From the IMG/VR virus record IMGVR_UViG_3300032309_001546, positions 1-64,000 of that record: DNA of 64,000 nt; one strand, 5' to 3'. A program made the translations under genes and the position numbers. This document shows, piece by piece, positions 26,311 to 35,282 of this stretch (within the stretch, counting starts at the first letter, position 1; the number at the start of each line of letters is the position of its first letter). The notes under the pieces were generated by a model, which saw only the letters and a list, made by a program, of their open reading frames with translations, was not told the DNA's origin and made no database searches. This DNA is from a virus.

Positions 26311-27030
26311 CTAGTTAGTAGGAAGAACAACTGCATAATAAGCAGGGTTCCATGAGAGATGCTTATATATATCTTTCTTTAATGCGTTGTATACTTTTTC
26401 GGGGTTACCGAATGTTGCAAGTTCTGCTTTACGAGCAATCCATTCCTTATCAAGACGAGCCTTAAGCTCAGGCTCTTTTGAAGTATGGTCTGCAAGTAGC
26501 TCAGCACGAGTCTTATCTTTGCTTACAAATATATCAAGAGTCCAGAACCAACGAGTATTGCCATCTACAACCTTTGAGTCCTGGCGATAACTAAAACCAA
26601 TTGCCTTGCTATTGTTATAGACAAGCTTACTAATTAGTTCCGCAGCCTCTAACTTACTAATCTTAGTAGGATTAGCAACTTCATGCTTCACAGGAATATA
26701 ATCATAGCTAGGTCCACAAACAAGACGAAGTTCAGTGAGGTTACCATACGAGCTAATAGCAGTATGGATACTAGTTGTTAAGAGCTCTTGCTTAGTAAAA
26801 GCTTCGCCACCCGGCACCATCAAAGCAGGATTAGTAAAAACATGAATGTTAGAACTAACAGGAGCAAACTCCTTCATCTTGTTTACAATGTCAGTCTGCG
26901 AAGTTGCATTGACAATAATGTTTTTAATCTCGGGTTGGTCTTGTAGCTCACGTCTTAGATCTTCAGTTAGAAGCTCTTCACCTGAAGGTCTTCCACTTAC
27001 AACTGCGGTCATCCCTTTTGCTTTTGCCAT
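26311..27030 (-). CDS. Unrecognised protein
   Basis: A 239-aa soluble protein with no family I recognise. It has an alpha/beta N-terminal half and a basic, Trp/Tyr-containing C-terminal half (KDIYKHLSWNPAYYAVVLP). A GGAGAC ribosome site precedes the ATG. No catalytic motif is evident. It lies between the GC-rich surface-protein gene and a small gene next to the RusA-like resolvase gene. Confidence 0.65.
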   Translation of the reverse strand: MAKAKGMTAVVSGRPSGEELLTEDLRRELQDQPEIKNIIVNATSQTDIVNKMKEFAPVSSNIHVFTNPALMVPGGEAFTKQELLTTSIHTAISSYGNLTELRLVCGPSYDYIPVKHEVANPTKISKLEAAELISKLVYNNSKAIGFSYRQDSKVVDGNTRWFWTLDIFVSKDKTRAELLADHTSKEPELKARLDKEWIARKAELATFGNPEKVYNALKKDIYKHLSWNPAYYAVVLPTN

Positions 27031-27039
27031 CTTGTCTCC

Positions 27040-27264
27040 TTAATCACTTAATGTGTTTATCATTTGTTGTTTTAACTCTTTATACTCATTTACTGTGAGA
27101 ATCATAGTATTTTGTATCTCAGTTTGAGTCATTCCTAAAAAGTAAGATCTCACAAATGACTGAAGAGTGGCTGGCATTTTATCATATTTTTTTATAATAT
27201 CTAACTTATTTATTAGATTTTTTTCTAGGTTTACGAGTATTTTTACTTTTGGTAGGTTTTGCAT
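27040..27264 (-). CDS. Small hypothetical protein overlapping the RusA-like gene
   Basis: A 74-aa frame whose first 59 nt overlap the end of the resolvase gene in another frame. It fills most of the 175-nt gap between neighbours. The sequence is basic and helical (YDKMPATLQSFVRSYFLGMTQTE). The long start has little ribosome-site support; an internal ATG (MPATLQ, at 27177) would avoid the overlap and give 45 aa. Treated as a weak call. Confidence 0.4.
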   Translation of the reverse strand: MQNLPKVKILVNLEKNLINKLDIIKKYDKMPATLQSFVRSYFLGMTQTEIQNTMILTVNEYKELKQQMINTLSD

Positions 27265-27748
27265 CTGTAGTCTTTTTCTTTGGCTTGGTTTTCTTCTGGT
27301 CCTCAGTAGCTAGGAGAGTATTAGGAATGGGGTACTCTATTTCATCTAGGATAGGCAGTACTTCTATTACTACTCTAGGGTTAAGAGCGTCATAGTACTT
27401 AAACAAAGTCATAGAAACAATCTGGCAATCATCACCATAGACTTGACCAGTCAAAGCATCGCATGTTGTCTTTGGGAGATTGGGTAAATCTTTGCGACGC
27501 TTAGTACCTAAGAAGTAATGTATGTTCATTTGAACTGGACCAACTGGGAAAAGTGGACGCTCAACTCCTGGGAACTGACTTAAGTATTCATCTATCTGAT
27601 GAGTAATAAGCTTTTCGTATTCCAGGAACTTCTCAGGTACATAGACTTCGCTCTTCTTAGTCTTCCAATTAAACCTACTCATAGTAGCATTGCTTTTGCT
27701 AATAGGTTCGCCATCAATAACAATTCTAAATAGGCTAACTTGACTCAA
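27206..27748 (-). CDS. rusA: RusA-like Holliday junction resolvase with basic tail
   Basis: A 180-aa protein with the RusA pattern: KRRKDLPNLPKTTCDAL (Asp87, Lys93, Asp97) followed by GQVYGDDCQIVSMTLFKYY (Asp106, Asp107). In RusA such Asp residues bind metal and cut four-way DNA junctions. The last 35 residues are Lys/Thr/Pro-rich and probably disordered, an extension not usual in RusA that could add DNA affinity. The start is TTG with AAGGA upstream. The neighbouring PD-(D/E)XK nuclease and the RecA, primase-helicase and Cas4-like genes place it in phage recombination and genome processing. Confidence 0.8.
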   Translation of the reverse strand: MSQVSLFRIVIDGEPISKSNATMSRFNWKTKKSEVYVPEKFLEYEKLITHQIDEYLSQFPGVERPLFPVGPVQMNIHYFLGTKRRKDLPNLPKTTCDALTGQVYGDDCQIVSMTLFKYYDALNPRVVIEVLPILDEIEYPIPNTLLATEDQKKTKPKKKTTDAKPTKSKNTRKPRKKSNK

Positions 27749-27756
27749 GCAATTCC

Positions 27757-28317
27757 TTATTTCTTTTTAAAGAATCCTGTGTTCGATTTGAACCCGGTAT
27801 TCCCATTCTCTTTTTGTTCTTGATATACACGTTTTGTATATTCTTTATTCATAGAAGATACACGTTTTCTATGATCTAGAATATCTTGATTAGGCGGTTC
27901 AATTGTCTTTGTAAAGCCATGATTAGCAAGCTCTAGTATAGCTTCTTTGTGTTTGTTGTCAAACACTTCTTGTGTAAAGCTATCCTTGTAACTGAATGCT
28001 ATGTATACAAGACCTGTTTGCTTAGCAGACAAAGCCTTATCTGTATCTCTAAGGGATCCTTTGGCAAAGTTGAAGTCAGCTTTCTGCTGGGAGATCCCAC
28101 CGAACGTAGCTGCTTTATAATGTTGTTCGCCATGAACTTCTATTACTAGATTTAAACTAGGAATGTAAAAGTCAAAGCGATCAAGAGGACTCGGATGGTC
28201 TGGGCATATATCTTTTACAATATGCTCTTGGTATATACCCAAACCACCAAAGTTCATTTCTTCAAGAAGCTCTCCCATCTTGCGATGATAGGAGCTCGCA
28301 TTCTTTGCATAGATCAT
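27757..28317 (-). CDS. PD-(D/E)XK-type endonuclease
   Basis: A 186-aa protein with a restriction-endonuclease-like core. The motif RFDFYIPSLNLVIEVHGEQH (Asp49, Glu60, Glu64, His66) is the pattern of DUF559/very-short-patch-type nucleases, and a Gln/Asp/Lys-rich helix follows (residues 77-100). The third catalytic position is His rather than Lys in E-V-H, as in several free-standing phage nucleases. The C-terminus is basic. It overlaps the preceding gene by 4 nt. It could be a homing-type or host-DNA-degrading enzyme; its target is unknown. Confidence 0.7.
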   Translation of the reverse strand: MIYAKNASSYHRKMGELLEEMNFGGLGIYQEHIVKDICPDHPSPLDRFDFYIPSLNLVIEVHGEQHYKAATFGGISQQKADFNFAKGSLRDTDKALSAKQTGLVYIAFSYKDSFTQEVFDNKHKEAILELANHGFTKTIEPPNQDILDHRKRVSSMNKEYTKRVYQEQKENGNTGFKSNTGFFKKK

Positions 28318-28619
28318 TGTTGTCCAAATTTAACGCCGCTAATTCCATTTAACCAGTCGTCAATGAACTTCGCAATTTCACGGTACTCTTCATCGTCATC
28401 AATCATCTCAGGTTGCCCTGAGGTTGTTTCATTCAAGTACCATTTTTCTTCTAGCCCTTTAGCTATTCTAAGCATGATAAAGGTTCGGAAACCTTTACTT
28501 ACAGTACAGATATGGCGCACACTTGTTTTACCAGTAGGATCTGGTATGGCATTTTTTAACTCATATTGGTTACCATCAGTAACTTGAAGACTGCCAAAGT
28601 ATTTATTAAAGGTTGCCAT
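28314..28619 (-). CDS. Small unrecognised protein
   Basis: A 101-aa protein. The first 65 residues look like a small beta-barrel or OB-like domain (FGSLQVTDGNQYELKN to RTFIMLRIAKG), ending in an acidic helix (DDDEEYREIAKFIDDWLNG). It overlaps the nuclease gene by 4 nt. A nucleic-acid accessory role is possible from context but not shown. Confidence 0.6.
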   Translation of the reverse strand: MATFNKYFGSLQVTDGNQYELKNAIPDPTGKTSVRHICTVSKGFRTFIMLRIAKGLEEKWYLNETTSGQPEMIDDDEEYREIAKFIDDWLNGISGVKFGQQ

Positions 28620-28627
28620 ATTAATCC

Positions 28628-29188
28628 TTAGTTAGAACTACCAAATCCTTTCTCGCCTCTCTCAGTATTAAGATACTCCTGAGGTATTTGACTAATGTCA
28701 TCTACTATCTTGAAAGTATACTTTGTCGGCTCAAGAGGAATTGCCTGAAGATAAGCTCTATCACTATCAAGAGTAATGTCGCGTACACTTCTTACAAGTG
28801 CCTTCCATTCATTTCTGTAGTCCCAATCAATGTAGCCTACAGTATTAGCTAGGGATATAGCATCTGTGTCGTAAACTTCAACATTTGCTGCCTTAAGTCT
28901 TTCAATATAAGGAGGATCCATAATGGTAGGATTCAACTTGCGAAGATTGCCAGAACTACTGCGAGGAAGTAGGAACATATCTGCACCAGGAGGAGCATAT
29001 GTCTTAAAACCCAAAGGAATCATGTAAGTCAAAGCATCTTCGGAGCTATGAGAACCTACTAGAAATAGATCCTTAGGAACGTCAAAGAACAAGTCAAGAG
29101 TTCGTGCCTCGTAATTCTTTTTTGTCTTACTAGCTAGTAGACCAGCAATTCTAGAGTTATTGGGTAAAACATAAATAAAGTTGTTCAT
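28628..29188 (-). CDS. dut: dUTPase (dUTP diphosphatase)
   Basis: A 186-aa protein with trimeric dUTPase motifs: LPRSSSGN (motif 2, residues 75-81), LANTVGYIDWDYRNEW (motif 3, Asp121 is the expected catalytic base), a Gln-containing strand (motif 4, YLQAIPLEP) and the closing ERGEKGFGSSN (motif 5). It converts dUTP to dUMP, keeping uracil out of DNA and feeding ThyX. Motif 1 is weak (LDLFFDVPKDL), and about 30 residues are inserted between motifs 2 and 3, making it longer than the usual roughly 150 aa. Works with the ThyX and uracil-DNA glycosylase encoded elsewhere in the window. Confidence 0.85.
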   Translation of the reverse strand: MNNFIYVLPNNSRIAGLLASKTKKNYEARTLDLFFDVPKDLFLVGSHSSEDALTYMIPLGFKTYAPPGADMFLLPRSSSGNLRKLNPTIMDPPYIERLKAANVEVYDTDAISLANTVGYIDWDYRNEWKALVRSVRDITLDSDRAYLQAIPLEPTKYTFKIVDDISQIPQEYLNTERGEKGFGSSN

Positions 29189-29203
29189 ATATTTTCTCCA
29201 GCT

Positions 29204-29581
29204 CTACTTCTTTCCATAGGATGTTAGGATAGTCTTGCATTGCTTAGGTAAGCTATTTAGTGCACGTTCATATATAGTCTCTAGCACTTCCGGCTTCTCT
29301 TCAAAGTGAGCTTGGTATTCCAAAGCTGTAAGAGAGTTTTCTTTGCAGTACTTTTCATGCTCTCTCTGCATTGCAGTTTGAAGCTGTCTATACTCGTACT
29401 CTCCACGCTTACGTCTTATCTTATTTAGGTCGTATTTGCCTCCAACATTTGGGCGGTAAGCATTATGTAGTCTTAGCATTTCAGCTGTGTCTCCATAAAT
29501 TCTTCCCACTCTCTGACCTGATGCATCAAGTGTTGAATCGTTCATTTCAATGGATGGTGTTTCAATATCAATAGACTTCAT
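29204..29581 (-). CDS. Unrecognised helical protein
   Basis: A 125-aa, mostly helical and basic protein (NKIRRKRGEYEYRQLQTAMQ). No family is recognised. Its start overlaps the upstream gene by 4 nt, so it is coupled to the degenerate Cas4-like gene. A small DNA-processing accessory role would fit the context but is not shown. Confidence 0.6.
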   Translation of the reverse strand: MKSIDIETPSIEMNDSTLDASGQRVGRIYGDTAEMLRLHNAYRPNVGGKYDLNKIRRKRGEYEYRQLQTAMQREHEKYCKENSLTALEYQAHFEEKPEVLETIYERALNSLPKQCKTILTSYGKK

Positions 29582-30336
29582 TCATTTTCCTTTTTGTCTG
29601 AATACATACTATTGCACTTAGAGTACAGTGGGCATGTTTGTAGTTTACAATTAAAAATTGGTAAGTAGATATTCTTTTTATAAGCAAAAAGAACACTAGC
29701 ATATACGCTATTTAACTTTCTAAGATCTATATCTTTGTCTGTGAAATTCTCTATATTATAATTAGATCCACTTAGATATACAATATATATTTTCTTATTC
29801 CAATGCTTTAGTAGCGGCAAATGAAAGTATGCTGTTTTAATAAACTCTTTTCTTGGTAAGAAACTAAATAGAATGATTGCTTTATCAGTAACTATAGGGA
29901 TAGCAAAATTAACTGTTACTCCTAGACTACTGAATAACTCAACATAATTGATATGTTTTATACTTAGCTCTTGTAGATATGACCGCCATTTGAATATAGA
30001 AAATATAATGTCATTGTTTTTATTATGAAAAATAAAACTATGTCCTGCTTTTCTAAGTAAGTTCTGTGCTATGGAAAATCTTAAAACAATTTCCTCATCA
30101 GATGGGAATAATTGTTTTCTTCCATAGTAGTTTGTTACATACACCATTAAATGATGCAGTAACAGACTATATGGATCTTTGGAAAAATCCCAAGATGGCA
30201 CTCGATCTAGTATTTCATTCCTAAAGTATTCACCACACCGCATAAAGCTTATTAATTGATTAATACTAAGCTCACGAAGCTTAACATTAGTATCAACTAA
30301 TTCATCGATGGGTGCAGAGATCCTAGGCATCGTCAT
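29578..30336 (-). CDS. Cas4/AddB-like Fe-S protein without catalytic residues
   Basis: A 252-aa protein. It starts with the layout of RecB-family nucleases carrying an iron-sulfur cluster: SINQLISFMRCGEYFRNE near the N-terminus and CKLQTCPLYSKC near the C-terminus, giving the one-plus-three cysteines of Cas4/AddB. Between them, where an Asp and an ExK pair are expected, no acidic ExK is seen; the region VNFAIPIVTDKAIILFSFLP is hydrophobic. It therefore looks like an inactive paralogue that may keep DNA binding or a structural role. The ATG at 30330 may be the real start (GAGG 6 nt upstream). It overlaps the primase-helicase gene slightly. Confidence 0.55.
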   Translation of the reverse strand: MTMPRISAPIDELVDTNVKLRELSINQLISFMRCGEYFRNEILDRVPSWDFSKDPYSLLLHHLMVYVTNYYGRKQLFPSDEEIVLRFSIAQNLLRKAGHSFIFHNKNNDIIFSIFKWRSYLQELSIKHINYVELFSSLGVTVNFAIPIVTDKAIILFSFLPRKEFIKTAYFHLPLLKHWNKKIYIVYLSGSNYNIENFTDKDIDLRKLNSVYASVLFAYKKNIYLPIFNCKLQTCPLYSKCNSMYSDKKENE

Positions 30337-32872
30337 CCTCTAATGCCCAGACATCAACGTCTTCTTTCTTGGCATAGTCTTTATTGTTCTTATCATCAGC
30401 CTGGTCTCTGGCATTGACAACCTGAGCAATCTCATAGGTATCAACTTCTTCAAACCAAGAACTCGTAGGATGAAATAGGAAACAGTGAGTGTCCTTATCA
30501 CCTGAGATCTTGTTCTTGCCAATGATTGCCTCAATGACTGGGAACTTCTGGACTACACCAGGACGGCTAACGCTCTTAGTCTCATGGTACCAGTTACTCT
30601 TATCGCCAAATACATGCTTATGATTATAAACGTGTACAATGGCGCTAGCATCGTATCTAAACGCACGAGACTCTGCTAGGCTAGAGTTGGTAGGACGTTG
30701 GTCCTTCTGCCTCTTATTCGAGTCACTGTTATATTCTAGAGTACCACCAATAGCAATGTTGTGACGGACTGAAGCCATCTTAACACGATTAGAGATATCC
30801 TTGAATGCAAGACGCGCATCAGCATTACCAAGTGGAAGCTTATGGATATTATCCAAGTAAGCAAAGATATTATCGCTAGGATACTTCTTACGGAAGCTAG
30901 CAATAGCACGCTCAAAGTCTTCTAGGTTCTGGGCATGTGGAATGCCGAAGAGGACTAGACGTTCTTCGCGGGCCATCTTCATAATCTCTTGATAGCCAAC
31001 CTTGTAAGCATAAAGCATATCTTGCTCTAGCTGAGGATCAATATCCCGAAGGATCTTGCCCCAGTACTTAGGACGAACGATATGATTAATCTCTAGAGGA
31101 AAGCCATCCTCATATCCGCGATAACCACGAGTACGATGACGACCAGCCATGGCTACAAACTTAGGGAACAACTCAGGAACGCTATCGTCAATAGTCATGT
31201 AAAGAACATGAAGATTGTTGTCAGCTTCTGGCAGTGCTAGGTTGTAGCATGTAAAGCTACTGAATGAGCTCTTACCTGCATTCTCTTCGCCGCCAATGCA
31301 AATCATGCGACCTCTTGACCAGTCATTATTAAATGCGCTGGCAAATCCGGGCATGAGTGGCATTTGGAAACCAGGGAACACAGCTTCGAAGGCTTCTGCT
31401 TCATCTTGAAAACGAAGCATTTCCTGAAGATAGAAGTCACCACTGCTAACACTAGTATTAGTATCAGCCTGAATGCTTTCGATCCTGGTCCTGAGACCAT
31501 CAAGAACTGAGATAGCACTGGTAGGATTCTTACGGATATCAAGCATAGCCTGATCAGTAAGGTCCTTTACCTTCTGCTTTTGAGTAAGCTCCTTCTCATT
31601 GACGATATTATCAATCTCTTCAGTAATAGTATTGAAGCTGTAACCAGTCTTCATACTAAGACTACGAGCTAGATCTTCTCGCTCTAGAGGACTATGGAAG
31701 CTAGAGATAAGCTTAATAAGATCAAGCATAACCTCGCGGGATCCATTCTCTCTAGTCAACTCACCAAAGAGCCAGTCAAATGCAGGAACATTTTCAAGAG
31801 TCTTAAATACTTCAATGTCATTAGCCCGGATAAACTCATCCGGATCTAGATCACCGTTTACACGAAGATCTTTTACATAAAGCTTATGGCCGCCTAGCGT
31901 ACTGGCATGTTCTCTGATTGCGTTGATGGTGCATTTAATACCTGCATCATCAGGGTCAAAGCAAAGTACATACTTGCTAGGATTAAGGTTCTTGAGGAGT
32001 CTAGCTTGACCAGGAGTCAGACTTGAGCCACCTGCTGCCACAGTAGCCTTGAGACCATTATGGTAACAGGTAATCGTGCTGCTCTGACCCTCGAAAACAT
32101 AGAGGGTATCAGCTCCTGACTTAATAGCTTGTTTTGCAATCTTATGATTGTAAAGCAAGTTGCTCTTATCAAAGATTGGAACAATGCCACTGGTATTTAC
32201 CCACTTATCCTTGTCACCTTTTTGCCAGGTAATCTTACGAGCTGCAAAGCCAACAGTCCTACCTTTCTCGTCATAGAATGTAGTTACTAGCTTGTTCTGA
32301 GGATCAGCAAACATACTTGTGTCATAGATGCCAAAGCCTTGGTCAGGCCGCTCTTCTCTTAGGTTATCTAGTACGGTAAGACCGTCACTAATCTCAACAT
32401 AGCCAACACCCATCTCAAGCAGCTTATCTGCGTTCCATGAACGTTCTGCAATGTACTTATACAAATCTGGGTGAGCAGTATCAGTAATCTTTGCAAGAGA
32501 TGAGGAGACCTCATGATATACTTGGAAATACTTTTGACGCTCAATTTCTTCTGGGCTTGGCTTACCAAAGTTATAGTCAATGCTGAATAAGTCCGCTACT
32601 TCTTTGGCAATATCAACAAATTCATCACCAGCGAGTTGCCGGCCTGTTCTAATAGCATGGATGTTTAAGGAACTACCATAAAACCCACAGCTAAAACACT
32701 TTACATAGCCACGGTCATCGTAGACATGCATACTAGGATTATGGTCGTCATGATCTGGGTTGACACAAACGACTTTCTTATTCTTTGTAACTTCAACACC
32801 AATCTTCTCAAGGTATTGAGAAACTGGGATTCTATCAACTGTCTCTACTAACTCACTCAGATTTGTAATCAT
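30323..32872 (-). CDS. Fused DNA primase-helicase
   Basis: An 849-aa bifunctional protein like T7 gp4. A CHC2 zinc finger lies at residues 36-62 (Cys36, His41 or His44, Cys59, Cys62). A TOPRIM domain spans about 245-330, with VFEG (Glu261) and CFDPDDAG (Asp306 and following). The RecA-like helicase domain starts near 515, with Walker A GGEENAGKSS at 527-536 and LYMTIDDS, FAYLDN as further helicase motifs. The primase makes RNA primers and the helicase unwinds the fork. It is next to the sigma factor and Cas4-like genes and pairs functionally with the split DnaE polymerase. Confidence 0.93.
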   Translation of the reverse strand: MITNLSELVETVDRIPVSQYLEKIGVEVTKNKKVVCVNPDHDDHNPSMHVYDDRGYVKCFSCGFYGSSLNIHAIRTGRQLAGDEFVDIAKEVADLFSIDYNFGKPSPEEIERQKYFQVYHEVSSSLAKITDTAHPDLYKYIAERSWNADKLLEMGVGYVEISDGLTVLDNLREERPDQGFGIYDTSMFADPQNKLVTTFYDEKGRTVGFAARKITWQKGDKDKWVNTSGIVPIFDKSNLLYNHKIAKQAIKSGADTLYVFEGQSSTITCYHNGLKATVAAGGSSLTPGQARLLKNLNPSKYVLCFDPDDAGIKCTINAIREHASTLGGHKLYVKDLRVNGDLDPDEFIRANDIEVFKTLENVPAFDWLFGELTRENGSREVMLDLIKLISSFHSPLEREDLARSLSMKTGYSFNTITEEIDNIVNEKELTQKQKVKDLTDQAMLDIRKNPTSAISVLDGLRTRIESIQADTNTSVSSGDFYLQEMLRFQDEAEAFEAVFPGFQMPLMPGFASAFNNDWSRGRMICIGGEENAGKSSFSSFTCYNLALPEADNNLHVLYMTIDDSVPELFPKFVAMAGRHRTRGYRGYEDGFPLEINHIVRPKYWGKILRDIDPQLEQDMLYAYKVGYQEIMKMAREERLVLFGIPHAQNLEDFERAIASFRKKYPSDNIFAYLDNIHKLPLGNADARLAFKDISNRVKMASVRHNIAIGGTLEYNSDSNKRQKDQRPTNSSLAESRAFRYDASAIVHVYNHKHVFGDKSNWYHETKSVSRPGVVQKFPVIEAIIGKNKISGDKDTHCFLFHPTSSWFEEVDTYEIAQVVNARDQADDKNNKDYAKKEDVDVWALEDDDA

Positions 32873-32880
32873 ACACTCCT

Positions 32881-33987
32881 CTATTTTAGTATTTCATTAG
32901 CGATTTTAGCTAACGCAGTTTTTCTAAATAAAACTGGCTGTTTAATCCCCATGGACTTTAGCCATTCTTTTAATTCAATAGGATTTTGCTCTTTATGATT
33001 GAGCAATCCATATCTCTTACAGATATACTCTTTTTCTAAAGGTAAAAGATTATCTAGTACCGAAAGAAAACTCAAGCAAAACGTAACATGATCCATGTTC
33101 ATATCTATTGCTTGGAGATGTTCATCTTTCTTCTCACGATCTACGATGTCAGTCATAGGATCTTCAATCAACGCATGTTCATTATTGTACATTGCTATTT
33201 GATTGTATGGAGTATAGCTATAGATAAAACTAAAAGCATGAGAGACGTTGCTTTCTTTCATCTTAGTTAATTTAGCTAGTTCACTAACTGTCTTATGAGA
33301 GTAGGGAACATTGTGTCTTCTAATTGCTCCTAGGACTTTAGTTATATCAATTGTCAGGTGGACTGGCAAGCGAATTAATCTAGCCTTGTTACTTAAGGCG
33401 CGGGTAATCTTTTGCTTCACCCACCAAGTAGCGTAGGTTCCTAGCTTAACATTCTTGTTAGGATCATAACGGTCGATGGCATATAGAAATCCAAATACTC
33501 CCTCTTGGATAAGGTCATCCACAGACAGGCCTTTACCAGCATAACTGTTAGCAATCTTAAGGATAAGGCGAAGGTTATGAGCAATAAGAGTTTCTTGTAG
33601 TTCTTTGAATATGTCGTCATAGGGCATAATTCCTATAAGGTAATTAAGTTCTTCTTTCTCCGCGACAAGAAGACCATGAGTAATGTCATCATTATCTTTT
33701 GCTAATTTTTCATCAACAATAGACAATCGATCTTTCATGTTTGAGAATTGTTGCTTCAGATAGAAGTACTTGCAAGCAAGACGATGCATTTCTGCATCTT
33801 TCATTCTGGGATGGTTTTTGATATATTCGCTAAGATAAGCAATGCTATCTTTTTCCATGCCATATATAACTGAAGTGGATTCATTCTTAACATGATGATC
33901 GTATGTTAGACTTGTTTTCTTTCTTCGATCAGGAATTATAATATCTATCTTAACTTTGGGAGTTACGCTATTCGGATTCTTGTTCAT
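32881..33987 (-). CDS. Phage-encoded sigma-70-family factor
   Basis: A 368-aa protein with sigma-70 region 2: AHNLRLILKIANSYAGKG, DDLIQEGVFGFLYAIDRYDP and GTYATWWVKQKITRAL, the core-binding and -10-recognising parts. Region 3 (LPVHL..., SELAKLTKMKESNV) and a region 4-like helix-turn-helix near the C-terminus (EYICKRYGLLNHKE...) follow. The first 100 residues are helical and unlike region 1. It probably redirects host RNA polymerase to phage promoters, most likely the late/structural set. The start, ATG with GGAG upstream, overlaps the upstream gene by 20 nt. Confidence 0.9.
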   Translation of the reverse strand: MNKNPNSVTPKVKIDIIIPDRRKKTSLTYDHHVKNESTSVIYGMEKDSIAYLSEYIKNHPRMKDAEMHRLACKYFYLKQQFSNMKDRLSIVDEKLAKDNDDITHGLLVAEKEELNYLIGIMPYDDIFKELQETLIAHNLRLILKIANSYAGKGLSVDDLIQEGVFGFLYAIDRYDPNKNVKLGTYATWWVKQKITRALSNKARLIRLPVHLTIDITKVLGAIRRHNVPYSHKTVSELAKLTKMKESNVSHAFSFIYSYTPYNQIAMYNNEHALIEDPMTDIVDREKKDEHLQAIDMNMDHVTFCLSFLSVLDNLLPLEKEYICKRYGLLNHKEQNPIELKEWLKSMGIKQPVLFRKTALAKIANEILK

Positions 33988-35155
33988 CGCTTGATTCTCC
34001 TACAAGTGAAATTCGCTCAATGTCAGTGACATCTAATTTTGTTAAGTCTCTGGGAGTACCATTTGTCTCATAGCATATATTCTTGAATGGACAATAGCTA
34101 CAATTCCAATCGCCTTTCTTAACTTTCTTGCCTTTACTGAAAAGCTCCATGTCAACTTTTGATAGCTCTTTGCGACCAGCTAGTAAAGCAATCTTAGTCT
34201 GGTCATAGAATAATTCAAAGTCTCTTACTGGCAATGTTTCATTCTCTAAGTGAGTATGAAGTTCTTGATAGCGTTGGAGTATATGCTCAGCATATAAATC
34301 ATACTTGTAAGGTTGTCTATCTACATAGACTCTATGTAAGTACTTGCCACTGGCAATCTTTTCTTTAACAAGATCAATGTCGAACTCTTTACGTTCTCCA
34401 TTTTCACGATTGATATAGGCAAGCTTCCAGTAACGATATTCTTTTTTCAATATACAGAAGTACATATGATAAAGAATAGACTGAAGTAAATGCTCTGGCT
34501 TTGGCTCAGGAATGCTTAACCAATGGCCTTTCTTGCTCTTTACTCCAAAGACTTGTCTTGGTCCTTTGTATCCTGAGATACTCTTAATCTCAATGCCTAC
34601 AATGTTATCTGTTTTAATTTCTTTTGGATCTATAGATGGATTGCCGTCTCTATCAAATGTAGGAAGAGTGTAGTCTTCTTTGTTTGGTATTGCAACTGCA
34701 AGATCTAATTCACCACTGATAACAGGCTTTAATGCTTTATATGGGAAAGGAAGTTCCCATTTAAATCTAAGGCTATTTGTTTCATATACACAAGCTCTTT
34801 TGCTTTCATCCGTAATAGCTATTTCTGCATACTTACTTAATGAAAACTTCCAAAGCTCTTTAGGTGTGAAAGGCTCAGCCGCAAGAACATGATCAAGATT
34901 AGGCTTGACATTGGTTGCCTCCATTCTTTGAATCATAGCTCTAAACCATGACTTGCGAAGGCATCCTCCAATAATAAGATCCTCATCGTGTTCGTTTTTA
35001 ATCTTTGCGCTAGCTTCACTGGGATATAAATTTATATCTGGTCGAAGACGGCTTGGTTGATTACCAATACTTCGATCTAAAGTTTGCCAAAAAGAAAAAG
35101 GGTACTGCTCACTAGCCAGCACCACTTCTTTCTTCTTGCTAGTTTTCTTTGCCAT
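33968..35155 (-). CDS. Cas4-like PD-(D/E)XK exonuclease
   Basis: A 395-aa nuclease when started at MAKKTSKKKE, which has AGAGG upstream; the longer TTG-initiated frame would run almost into the tRNA. It has the Cas4/RecB core: an early Cys in GGCLRKSWFRAM, GELDLAVAIP with the catalytic Asp, then IVGIEIKSISGYKG with the Glu-x-Lys pair. Near the C-terminus DWNCSYCPFKNICYE supplies the other three iron-sulfur cysteines. Such enzymes trim DNA ends during recombination and replication. It overlaps the sigma-factor gene by 20 nt and is the first coding gene after the tRNA and the consensus promoter. Confidence 0.85.
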   Translation of the reverse strand: MAKKTSKKKEVVLASEQYPFSFWQTLDRSIGNQPSRLRPDINLYPSEASAKIKNEHDEDLIIGGCLRKSWFRAMIQRMEATNVKPNLDHVLAAEPFTPKELWKFSLSKYAEIAITDESKRACVYETNSLRFKWELPFPYKALKPVISGELDLAVAIPNKEDYTLPTFDRDGNPSIDPKEIKTDNIVGIEIKSISGYKGPRQVFGVKSKKGHWLSIPEPKPEHLLQSILYHMYFCILKKEYRYWKLAYINRENGERKEFDIDLVKEKIASGKYLHRVYVDRQPYKYDLYAEHILQRYQELHTHLENETLPVRDFELFYDQTKIALLAGRKELSKVDMELFSKGKKVKKGDWNCSYCPFKNICYETNGTPRDLTKLDVTDIERISLVGESSDEQESE

Positions 35156-35195
35156 ACTAGCCTCTGTACGAATATAAGAGAATATTTTAATCAAG

Positions 35196-35268
35196 CTCTG
35201 GCTATAGGATTTGAACCTATGACCTAGAAATTAACAGTTTCCCGCTTCTACCACTGAGCTAAGCCAGA
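35196..35268 (-). tRNA. tRNA-Asn (anticodon GTT)
   Basis: The reverse strand folds as a cloverleaf of 73 nt. The 7-bp acceptor TCTGGCT/AGCCAGA is perfect. The D arm is GCTC-AGTGGTAG-AAGC with one mismatch, the anticodon stem GGAAA/TTTCT holds the loop CTGTTAA (anticodon GTT, Asn), and the T arm ATAGG-TTCAAAT-CCTAT is perfect. The discriminator base is G, as in bacterial tRNA-Asn. The CCA end is not encoded. It sits just downstream of a consensus-like promoter and may supply Asn codons used often by the phage. Confidence 0.93.
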
Positions 35269-35282
35269 TCATGATTAATATT

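Noticed and set aside
28195-28587. 130-aa + strand ORF
   Set aside because: Lies opposite two well-supported - strand genes and has no ribosome site or family pattern.
34680-34892. 70-aa + strand ORF inside the Cas4-like gene
   Set aside because: Shadow of the nuclease gene; no ribosome site and no sensible protein pattern.
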